A stretch of DNA of 5,471 bases from JBGPBY01 sp041481485 (GTDB taxonomy: Bacteria; Acidobacteriota; Terriglobia; 20CM-2-55-15): NCBI GenBank assembly GCA_041481485.1, contig JBGPBY010000496.1, positions 1-5,471 on the forward strand. Reading direction: 5' to 3'. Positions 1-5,471 of this stretch are shown piece by piece; the first letter of the stretch is position 1, and every line of letters starts with the position of its first letter. The notes beneath the pieces were generated by a model that saw only the letters and a program-made list of their open reading frames with translations, was not told the origin of the DNA and made no database searches. A program made the position numbers and the translations under genes.

Positions 1-1773
1 CACAAACGTGTAGTCGGCATCGAGCAGGTTCAAAGTGCTGCGATTCTCGCGAACGATGCTGGTGAAGAGCAATTCCGTTTCGCGGCGGAATGACTGGCGC
101 AGGTTGTCGTCAAAATCGGGAAACATCAACAGATCCGGCTTGACCTTGTTCAGGTTGCGAAGCTGCAGCCACTGCCCCGTAAACTCAGTCATCAGGGCAT
201 CCGACTTATCGTCGGCAATCATCCGTTTCACCTGAGCATCGAGAACCCGGGGTTCCTGCAGGCGGCCCGAAATGGCAAGATTCAGCAGTTCATCGTCCGG
301 AATACTGCTCCACAAAAAGAACGACATCCGCGATGCCAATTCCAGATCGCTGATGCGATGAACGGCGCCTGGAGGCAGACTGGCGTCATCGCGCTCGGTG
401 CGGAAGATAAACGATGGACTCGCCAGGATGCGCGCCAGTCCTGCACGAATGCCGGCGTTGAAGTCGCCGCCGTTCTTACGGGCAAGGGTGTAGAACTGCA
501 TTGCCGCTTCCATGTCCGTTGAACCAACGGGGCGGCGGAATGCGCGCCGCGCGACGGTCGACAGGATTTCGTTGGCGCAGGGATTTTCTTTCGCGGGCGT
601 CGTCGGGTGGCAGACAAACAGACGCTTCCGCGTCGCGGTTTCGCTGATTCCCGTGACGTTAAATGGACCCTGGATGTTGCCCGTCCGCAATCGGGGGATG
701 CCGGAGGGGTTGTGGGCTTCGAGGCTGTCTCGAAGCGGGGGCTGCCAGACATTCTGTTCCTGTGTGGGACGTTCCACCCAGGTGAACCCCACATCATGGG
801 TCCCTGCGGTGATTGGGATTCGAGGCGACGTCATCCGCTTGTCCACCTCTTCGCGCGAAATGACAATGTTTTTGGCGCTGGACTCGTGATCTTCCTTGCC
901 GCCGACCGGCGCTGAAAACACCTGTTCGCCATCCAGAGTGATGATGAACTGATACGGCGTTTCGTGACCTTCCACTCCGACATACCCTTCCGCGACGGTG
1001 CGAAGCAGCCGACCGTACAACACGTATTCGCCATCCGCCGGAAAGTTATAATGCGCGATTTTGCCGCCGCGCGTGCCGAGAGGCAGACCTTCCACATGGT
1101 CGTTTTGCGTCACTTCCGTGCTGATCGAAAACGACGCCGTACCCGGAGCAACTTCCGTATCGCCGACCGCCAGATCGCTGATCTGCAGTGCAGCCGTGAG
1201 GTATCGCTCGAGCAACAGCGGCGAAGTCTTCAATGCCGCCGCAATGTTGTCGAATCCGAAATCGCCGCCATCGCTTGGCAGAAGGTCGGTGACATCGATA
1301 TCCACGCCGACCAGGTCTCGAATCGAGTTCGCATATTCCGTGCGATTGAGACGGTGAATGACGTAGCGCCCGGGACTGTTCTGTTTTGCGGCAGCGCTGT
1401 CGAGGGCGGAAATCAATGAGCTTCGGAATTTATTCAACTCCGCGGCGCCCGGAGTGGAAGAACCCTGTGGAGGCATGGCACCGACGCCGATCTTGCGAAT
1501 CACTTTTTCCCAGATCTCGGTGTCAACCGAAGGATCCTTCAGGTTGGCCATGTCCAGAAACAGCGGAGCGCCGGGAGGAATCATCGCCTTCTGGTTATGA
1601 CAGGTGATGCAGTAGCGGTTCACCATGTCCTGGAAATCGGCGGGATTGAGCGCTGCATTTGCCGTACTTGCCGTCACGGCCTGGGTCTTCGCCGGAGCCT
1701 GTGGAGCTCTGCCGCCGGCGTGGACTCCCAATGATATGAAAACCAGCGCTGCAGCCAGAAAGATCTTCTTCAC
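1..1773 (-). CDS. Exported c-type cytochrome protein of the DUF1587/DUF1595/DUF1592 (PSD) family, C terminus cut by window edge
   Basis: The reading frame is open from a GTG at 1773 to the left edge, giving 591 residues with no stop; it is the downstream gene of the operon. Residues 1-20 form a signal peptide (KKIFLAAALVFISLG). CITCH at 55-59 is a c-type heme motif, and AMPP at 99-102 supplies a likely distal Met ligand. Residues about 137-194 (HRLNRTEYANSIRDLVG, then LLPSDGGDFGFDN) match DUF1587/PSD3. Residues 210-335 look beta-rich, like the carbohydrate-binding-type insert of this family. FVCHP and PCANEIL (Cys388, Cys399) followed by ARRAFRRPV and LASPSFIFR (402-458) match DUF1595/PSD5. 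ISDLELASRMSFFLWSSIPD onward (474 to the edge) matches DUF1592/PSD4. Family members are usually about 200 residues longer and end in DUF1588 and DUF1585, so those parts should lie beyond the edge. By family the protein should be periplasmic; its enzymatic role is unknown, and redox or polysaccharide-linked roles are inference. Confidence 0.93.
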   Translation of the reverse strand, partial: MKKIFLAAALVFISLGVHAGGRAPQAPAKTQAVTASTANAALNPADFQDMVNRYCITCHNQKAMIPPGAPLFLDMANLKDPSVDTEIWEKVIRKIGVGAMPPQGSSTPGAAELNKFRSSLISALDSAAAKQNSPGRYVIHRLNRTEYANSIRDLVGVDIDVTDLLPSDGGDFGFDNIAAALKTSPLLLERYLTAALQISDLAVGDTEVAPGTASFSISTEVTQNDHVEGLPLGTRGGKIAHYNFPADGEYVLYGRLLRTVAEGYVGVEGHETPYQFIITLDGEQVFSAPVGGKEDHESSAKNIVISREEVDKRMTSPRIPITAGTHDVGFTWVERPTQEQNVWQPPLRDSLEAHNPSGIPRLRTGNIQGPFNVTGISETATRKRLFVCHPTTPAKENPCANEILSTVARRAFRRPVGSTDMEAAMQFYTLARKNGGDFNAGIRAGLARILASPSFIFRTERDDASLPPGAVHRISDLELASRMSFFLWSSIPDDELLNLAISGRLQEPRVLDAQVKRMIADDKSDALMTEFTGQWLQLRNLNKVKPDLLMFPDFDDNLRQSFRRETELLFTSIVRENRSTLNLLDADYTFV

Positions 1774-1788
1774 TGTTGTGCTTCTCCT
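1770..1788 (-). promoter_or_regulatory. GTGA stop/start overlap with internal ribosome binding site
   Basis: On the minus strand the TGA of the ankyrin gene (1772-1770) shares bases with the GTG start of the cytochrome gene (1773-1771). An AGGAGA Shine-Dalgarno motif lies inside the ankyrin gene at 1788-1783, nine bases before the GTG. This fixes the GTG as the start and points to coupled translation of the two proteins. Confidence 0.8.
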
Positions 1789-3479
1789 GGCTCTTGCTGT
1801 TGTGCGTCTCCTGCAGCCGGTGCTGGGTTTGCAATTTCCGTTTTAGGCGGAGCCGGAGGCAAGCCCATCAGCTTGCGCAGTTCTGCCGCAACATCTGCTG
1901 GACTGGCGCCGCGGCCTCGTCTTGCGCCCGGAGGGCCACCACCCACCGGAGGAGCGCCGCGCGGACCGCCGCCGCGCGGAGCTGCTGCTGCTGCTCCGGC
2001 CGGTCTCTTGCCTTCGGCGATGTCGAGAGCCGTGAGGCCATCGTTATTGGTGATATCCAGTTTCGCTCCCGCTGCCGCGAGTGCACGAATCATCTCGAGA
2101 TTGCCCTGCTGAGCGGCCATATGAAGAACCGAGGCCCCGTCGGGCCCTTTGACGTTGGGATTCGCTCCACCCTTAAGAAGCGCAATGAATGCATCGACGG
2201 GATTCCGGCTTCCCGGTTCCCGGTATGGAACAGCGCCCTCACGAATGTAGCCGGGACCGCCAGTCATCGATGGACCGCGGCCGCCGGTCATCGCAACCAT
2301 CAATGCAGTGCGGCCGGCATTCGCGTTTCCGCCGCCGCGTGGGCCAGCGCCGCGAGCGCCCGGCTCTGCCGGCGCAGCAACTGGAGTCTTGTCCAAATCG
2401 GCGCCGTGAGCGGCAATCACCTTGAGTGTCTCAGCATCGCCGGCAGCCGCTGCGCGGAAGAGGGGCGAGCCATCTAATCTGTCGCTGTTTGGCATCGACG
2501 TGGAATGGAATTGCCCGGAAAAGGGTTTATTGGGATCGGCTCCGTGATCCAACAGGTATTTCACCATGTCCAGCGCCGTCATGTTGTTCTTATGCGAAAT
2601 GCGCAGCCGCGAACCGTCAAACGCAAATTGGTCCGTCGTACCGTCGCGCATCTCGACGGCCACCAACAGGGATCCGTCGTTGGCATTGGCTCCCACATCG
2701 ATGAGCGTCTTTGCGGTGTCAAAGCGATCGTTGTCGATTGCAATCATTGTCGCCGAGGCGCCGTCTCCGTTGGTCAGGCTGAGATCCGCTCCGCCTTTGG
2801 CGAGCCGCCGGATCGTGTCGTCGTGGCCATTCCGGGCTGCCCACATCAGCGCGGTAAAACCGCCCGTCGGATGATCCGCATTTTTACGATCGGTGAGCGA
2901 CGTCACATGCCCCTTGAGGTTGGGATTGGCCCCTGCAGTGAGCAAGGCATCGACGACTTCGGTGTGGCCCTCAGCGGAAGCCCACATCAGCGCAGACTCG
3001 TTTTGAAAGGCATCCACAGCATTCACGTCGACTGCACGCGCCAGCAAAAGGCGCACGGCATCCAGGTGTCCCGAGCGCGATGCCGCCATAAGGGGCGTTT
3101 CCCCTTCAGGATGGGCATGCATTGGATCCGCTCCGGCTTTGAGCAGCACATCCATGACCGCCGCATCTCCCGTACGGCTGGCCTGAAGCAGCGGCGTCAC
3201 GCCAAATCGGTTGGCGGTTTCTACCTTGGCGCCGGCTGCAATAAGTGCCCGGGTCATTTCGACGTCATTGCTGTACGCCGCCCAAAGAAGCGGTGTGGAG
3301 CCATCGCCCGATGGCGCATTCACATCGGAACGCGCGGCGATGAGTTTTCTCAAGCCTGCCAGGTCGCCGGTCTTTACAGCGTTGGTAACGGCACTATCAC
3401 CTGCCCCGGCATGAACGATAACGACGAGTAAAATGGCTCCTGCGAGGAGAGCGGAAATCAATCGTGCAACTCGGACCAT
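1770..3479 (-). CDS. Exported ankyrin-repeat protein
   Basis: This 569-residue protein starts at an ATG (3479) preceded by a modest AAAGG motif 8 bases upstream. Residues 1-26 form a Sec-type signal peptide (RVARLISALLAGAILLVVIV, then HAGAG), so it should act in the periplasm or outside the cell. About eleven to twelve ankyrin repeats follow, clear at roughly 28-58, 59-91, 92-124, 125-157, 158-190, 206-238, 239-268, 300-320, 336-365, 428-443, 446-478 and 479-490. Typical phrases are GSTPLLWAA, GETPLMAASRSGHLDAVRLL and GFTALMWAARNGHDD. The repeats are interrupted by inserts at about 191-205, 275-298, 366-388 and 399-427, the last two rich in Gly, Arg and Pro. A Gly/Ala/Pro/Arg tail (491-527), a short helix (ADVAAELRKLMGLP) and a Gln-rich end follow. 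Ankyrin repeats bind proteins, so a partner role for the translationally coupled cytochrome gene is a reasonable inference. No catalytic motif is seen. Confidence 0.95.
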   Translation of the reverse strand: MVRVARLISALLAGAILLVVIVHAGAGDSAVTNAVKTGDLAGLRKLIAARSDVNAPSGDGSTPLLWAAYSNDVEMTRALIAAGAKVETANRFGVTPLLQASRTGDAAVMDVLLKAGADPMHAHPEGETPLMAASRSGHLDAVRLLLARAVDVNAVDAFQNESALMWASAEGHTEVVDALLTAGANPNLKGHVTSLTDRKNADHPTGGFTALMWAARNGHDDTIRRLAKGGADLSLTNGDGASATMIAIDNDRFDTAKTLIDVGANANDGSLLVAVEMRDGTTDQFAFDGSRLRISHKNNMTALDMVKYLLDHGADPNKPFSGQFHSTSMPNSDRLDGSPLFRAAAAGDAETLKVIAAHGADLDKTPVAAPAEPGARGAGPRGGGNANAGRTALMVAMTGGRGPSMTGGPGYIREGAVPYREPGSRNPVDAFIALLKGGANPNVKGPDGASVLHMAAQQGNLEMIRALAAAGAKLDITNNDGLTALDIAEGKRPAGAAAAAPRGGGPRGAPPVGGGPPGARRGRGASPADVAAELRKLMGLPPAPPKTEIANPAPAAGDAQQQEPGEAQQ

Positions 3480-3532
3480 CCAGACCGCCTTTCGGGTCCA
3501 TTACCCCAAATGGAACTTGTGTTGTTTCAACA

Positions 3533-3561
3533 GTATTAAACCGATTGTACAGCTGCGCCAA
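3533..3561 (-). promoter_or_regulatory. Weak candidate sigma-70 promoter for the ankyrin operon
   Basis: Reading the minus strand, TTGGCG (3561-3556) is followed after 17 bases by TAATAC (3538-3533), about 54 bases before the ankyrin ATG. An overlapping TTTAAT (3540-3535) is a better -10 match but leaves only a 15-base spacer. The -35 matches four of six consensus bases. The placement is sensible but the match is weak, and it rests on visual inspection only. Confidence 0.22.
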
Positions 3562-3646
3562 TGATAGTCCGAAGTTGGAAGAAAGGCCTATAGGAAAGTC
3601 GTATTTTTTGTGAAGTTTGAAGGAATTCGAATCGAGTGGTTATCGA

Positions 3647-3788
3647 GGCAGTTAATCAAGAAATCCCTCTCCCAACGGGAGAGGGAGGCCGAAGGCCGGG
3701 TGAGGGGTACCACCAGTAAAAATTGTTACTTGCGGTACCCCTCACCCGACCCTCTCCCGTTGGGAGAGGGATTTCTTGATCAACCGCC
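3647..3788. repeat. 142-base imperfect palindrome of two mirrored REP-like units (BIME- or MITE-like)
   Basis: The left outer arm (3652-3664, TTAATCAAGAAAT) pairs with 3771-3783 with one mismatch, and the pairing continues more loosely to 3647 and 3788. Inside each arm sits a perfect 9-bp hairpin with a 3-base loop: CCCTCTCCC/AAC/GGGAGAGGG at 3665-3685 and CCCTCTCCC/GTT/GGGAGAGGG at 3750-3770. A further 15-bp perfect arm (CGGGTGAGGGGTACC, 3697-3711) pairs with 3734-3748. The centre near 3720 is AT-rich. CCCTCTCCC hairpins next to GGTGAGGGG are typical of repetitive extragenic palindromes dispersed in many bacterial genomes, known for the spurious protein translations they produce. No transposase is present, so the element would be non-autonomous. 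It lies between divergent 5' ends, so it is not a conventional terminator. Confidence 0.88.
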
Positions 3789-3838
3789 CTCACACCGCGC
3801 CTACAGCTGATATGGCATGGTATGCTTCGGCCTCCCAC

Positions 3839-4876
3839 ATGCGAATTCATTGCGTGCTCCTGCTTTTTGCCGCACTCATTTTGTCTGCCTGCGCCCAAAG
3901 ATCCAATGGCACGAATGTCCAGCTGATAGAACGGGCCCGTCCTTCCATGGGATCCGAGCTCCGGCTGAAAGTCTGGACAACGGACCCGGCGAAATTCGAA
4001 ATCGCCTTCAACTCCATTTCCGGTGAATTCGACAGACTCGAAGGTCTGATGAGCACCTGGAAGGATGGCAGCGAAATCCAGGCGCTCAACCAGGCAGCCG
4101 GTAAGCATCCGGTACCGGTAGGCACCGATGTTCTCAACGTGCTCATCACTGCGCGCCACGTCAGTGAGTGGACCAGCGGCAAATTCGATGTGACCTGGGG
4201 AGCGATGTCCGGCCTGTGGAAGTTCGACTATCAAAACAAAGACGGCACAATTCCCGATTCACGCGAGATCGAACAGCGGAGGAAACTCATCAACTACCGC
4301 GATCTGGAACTGGATGAAAAGGCGGGAACCGCATTTCTCCGGAGAGACGGGATGATTGCGAATCTCGGCGGCATCGGGAAGGGATACGCAATCGATCGTG
4401 CCGTCGAGATCCTGCGGCAGCAGGGACTTCACGATTTCATGGTTCAGTTTGGCGGCGACATGTACGTTGCAGGCAAATCCGGAGATCGGCCCTGGAAGCT
4501 GGGAATTCAGGATCCGCGCGGACAGGAAAACCAAATTTTCGCAACAGTGGAATTGAAGGACGAAACGTTCAGCACATCGGGTGACTACGAGCGATACTTC
4601 ATCAAAGATGGAAAACGCTATCATCACATCATCGATCCGGCATCGGGAGCGCCGGCGGAAGCGTCCCGCAGCGTGACCATCGTGGCGAAAAACGCGACGC
4701 TTGCCGACGGCCTTTCCACCGGAATTTTCATACTCGGTCCGGAACGCGGCATGGCCGTGATCGAGCAACTTCCCGGCGTGGAAGCGGTAATCGTCGGCTC
4801 AAACAACAAAGTCGTTGTATCTTCGGGCTTGAAGGACCGGCTGCACATGCTGGCCCCGCCGACTGACGCACCTTAA
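3839..4876 (+). CDS. apbE: FAD:protein FMN transferase, ApbE family lipoprotein
   Basis: By family, this enzyme uses Mg2+ and FAD to attach FMN through a phosphoester bond to Thr or Ser of a target protein, releasing AMP, on the outer face of the inner membrane. The 345-residue product has the usual length. MRIHCVLLLFAALILSAC ends in a lipobox with Cys18, so it should be a membrane-anchored lipoprotein. Family motifs occur in order: SMGSELRL (36-43), LMSTWKDGSEIQALN (70-84), GKFDVTWGAMSGLW (114-127), NLGGIGKGYAIDRAVEILR (175-193), FGGDMYVAG (204-212), TSGDYERYF (246-254), HHIIDPASG (262-270) and LADGLSTGIFILG (288-300), where Asp290 and Thr294 match the metal-binding positions. The frame also allows an ATG at 3812 and a TTG at 3776. 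I chose 3839 because it gives a compact lipoprotein signal; no Shine-Dalgarno motif supports any of them. A small exported protein follows 13 bases downstream. Confidence 0.95.
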   Translation: MRIHCVLLLFAALILSACAQRSNGTNVQLIERARPSMGSELRLKVWTTDPAKFEIAFNSISGEFDRLEGLMSTWKDGSEIQALNQAAGKHPVPVGTDVLNVLITARHVSEWTSGKFDVTWGAMSGLWKFDYQNKDGTIPDSREIEQRRKLINYRDLELDEKAGTAFLRRDGMIANLGGIGKGYAIDRAVEILRQQGLHDFMVQFGGDMYVAGKSGDRPWKLGIQDPRGQENQIFATVELKDETFSTSGDYERYFIKDGKRYHHIIDPASGAPAEASRSVTIVAKNATLADGLSTGIFILGPERGMAVIEQLPGVEAVIVGSNNKVVVSSGLKDRLHMLAPPTDAP

Positions 4877-4878
4877 TT

Positions 4879-4883
4879 GAGGA
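4879..4883 (+). promoter_or_regulatory. Ribosome binding site of the small exported protein gene
   Basis: GAGGA lies six bases before the ATG at 4890 and three bases after the apbE stop codon. It is the best ribosome binding site on the plus strand of the window and fixes the start of the downstream gene. Confidence 0.75.
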
Positions 4884-4889
4884 ACTCTT

Positions 4890-5363
4890 ATGTCGATTCG
4901 AATCAAACTTGCCTTGATCATCATCTTTGCGGCGATGCCGATTCTGCCGTCTTCATTCAAAGCGCAAACGCTGCAAGGTCCGCTCGGCAGAGCGAAGAGC
5001 ATCAAGTGCGCTTTTCCAATCATGGCCGTCGGGACGTGGGGAAAGGAAAAGCCGGAGGTTCAGATCAAACCGTCGACGCACCCCACGATGGAGTTTGAGC
5101 AAATCAATGCCGACGAAGGTACCGCAGTACTCAAAGGCGATTACGGCAAATACGACATTATCGTGCGCTACGCGAACGGCTATTTGCACTTCATCCAGTC
5201 CTTTCTGGACGGCCCGCTTTACACGACAACGGTGCTGGAGAAGACAACTGCTTCTGGAAAATACAAAGCGATGCATTCCCGTCATGAACACACGGATGTC
5301 GCCCTTGCCGGATTTACATCGAGCCCGGAACAGTATTACGGAGAGTGTGAAGTGGTGAAGTGA
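4890..5363 (+). CDS. Small exported protein of unknown function, in operon with apbE
   Basis: I do not recognise this 157-residue protein. It begins with a clear signal sequence (MSIRIK, then LALIIIFAAMPILP), with cleavage probably near FKAQT at 23-27, leaving about 130 mature residues. No lipobox is visible. The mature part looks beta-rich and has no transmembrane segment. It carries GTWGKEKPEVQIK (48-60), the alternating stretch KYDIIVRYANGYLHFIQSF (87-105), a central LYTTTVLEK, and a His-containing segment MHSRHEHTDVALAGFT (128-143). Cys40 and Cys153 lie near opposite ends of the mature chain and could form a disulfide in the periplasm. It follows apbE by 13 bases with its own strong ribosome binding site, so the two are very likely co-transcribed. 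It lacks the DGxTSGAT-type motif of known ApbE substrates. A small beta-barrel ligand-binding or chaperone-like fold is possible but is a guess. Confidence 0.85.
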   Translation: MSIRIKLALIIIFAAMPILPSSFKAQTLQGPLGRAKSIKCAFPIMAVGTWGKEKPEVQIKPSTHPTMEFEQINADEGTAVLKGDYGKYDIIVRYANGYLHFIQSFLDGPLYTTTVLEKTTASGKYKAMHSRHEHTDVALAGFTSSPEQYYGECEVVK

Positions 5364-5374
5364 GCGGTTACAAA

Positions 5375-5471
5375 GGCGGTCTATGTAGATGAATGCGATT
5401 CCCCACTGTAGGGGCGGTCTATGACCGCCCGCAATTATGAGGAATGCAATCCTCCGAATTGTGGGCGGTCA
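5375..5471. repeat. Palindromic repeat cluster built on GGCGGTCTATG, running off the right edge
   Basis: After the stop codon at 5363 no gene is seen. GGCGGTCTATG occurs at 5375-5385 and 5413-5423, and GGCGGTC again at 5464-5470. GAATGC occurs at 5391 and 5442, so the block from 5391 and the block from 5442 align with a period of 51 bases, including GGGCGGTC at their ends. GGGCGGTC/TAT/GACCGCCC (5412-5430) is a perfect 8-bp hairpin. A longer stem pairs 5423-5436 with 5457-5470 (14 bp, one G-T wobble), enclosing a smaller GAGGA/TCCTC hairpin (5439-5443 with 5450-5454). The array continues beyond the window, so its full size is unknown. It is unrelated in sequence to the palindrome at 3647-3788. 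Confidence 0.78.
5412..5430 (+). terminator. Possible stem-loop end of the apbE operon
   Basis: A perfect GC-rich 8-bp stem with a 3-base loop begins 49 bases after the last stop codon. No run of T follows it, so it does not fit a classical intrinsic terminator. It could still block 3' exonucleases or act as a terminator in a lineage with loose T-tract needs. It is also part of the repeat cluster described separately. Confidence 0.25.

Larger units (their letters stand above)
3480..3838. other. Divergent intergenic region without a gene
   Basis: These 359 bases separate the 5' ends of the minus-strand ankyrin operon and the plus-strand apbE operon, so both promoters are expected here. The left part (3480-3646) is AT-richer than the flanking genes and shows no convincing gene. 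The middle is occupied by the large palindrome at 3647-3788. Only about 50 bases remain between the palindrome and the preferred apbE start. I see no strong sigma-70 promoter for apbE in those 50 bases, so its promoter may lie inside or left of the palindrome. Confidence 0.7.

Noticed and set aside
282..797. 171-residue open frame on the minus strand
   Set aside because: It is a shifted frame of the DUF1592 gene; the true frame carries the family motifs and runs unbroken to the left edge.
2748..2766. DGASAT in the ankyrin protein (residues 239-244) as an ApbE flavinylation site
   Set aside because: It resembles the DGxTSGAT-type motif but is one residue short, and it falls exactly where an ankyrin repeat normally has DGxTALMxA.
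2505..3431. 308-residue open frame on the plus strand
   Set aside because: It is antisense to the well-supported ankyrin gene, has no recognisable domain, and its length is explained by the codon bias of the opposite strand.
3647..3788. Rho-independent terminator
   Set aside because: The hairpins lie between two divergent gene starts, not after a gene end, and the CCCTCTCCC stems are not followed by a T tract.
3610..3810. 66-residue open frame (with SLSQRERE and PSPDPLPLGEGFL segments) on the plus strand
   Set aside because: It is a translation through the REP-like palindrome; such peptides are a common artefact of this repeat type, and there is no ribosome binding site or protein-like composition.
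5375..5471. CRISPR array
   Set aside because: Only two to three imperfect palindromic units are present, their spacers share sequence with each other, and no cas gene is in the window.

Overview
The window looks like part of a chromosome from an environmental bacterium of moderately high GC, most probably an Acidobacteriota (soil or sediment type). The main clue is an exported ankyrin-repeat protein placed directly upstream of a c-type cytochrome protein of the DUF1587/DUF1595/DUF1592 (PSD3/PSD5/PSD4) type. These proteins are abundant in Acidobacteriota, Planctomycetota and Verrucomicrobiota. The taxonomic call is an inference from gene content, and the two other phyla remain possible.

Layout: positions 1-3479 hold a two-gene operon read on the minus strand. 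The first gene (3479 to 1770) encodes a 569-residue exported ankyrin-repeat protein. Its stop codon overlaps the GTG start of the second gene (1773 leftwards), a heme-binding PSD/DUF1592 protein that is complete at its N terminus and cut by the left window edge after 591 residues. Positions 3480-3838 form a divergent intergenic region dominated by a 142-base imperfect palindrome (3647-3788) made of two mirrored REP-like units. Positions 3839-5363 hold a plus-strand pair: a lipoprotein FAD:protein FMN transferase (ApbE) and, 13 bases later behind a strong ribosome binding site, a 157-residue exported protein of unknown function. From about 5375 to the right edge lies a second, unrelated cluster of palindromic repeats with a period near 51 bases.

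How the genes work together: all four products carry export signals, so the window encodes cell-envelope biochemistry. The minus-strand pair probably makes a periplasmic heme protein and an ankyrin partner; the substrate of this widespread group is not known. The plus-strand pair should attach FMN covalently to a threonine or serine of an exported redox protein. No clear flavinylation target is encoded here, so the acceptor must lie elsewhere, and the small unknown protein is a candidate accessory factor. I see no CRISPR array, tRNA, rRNA, transposase or phage gene.
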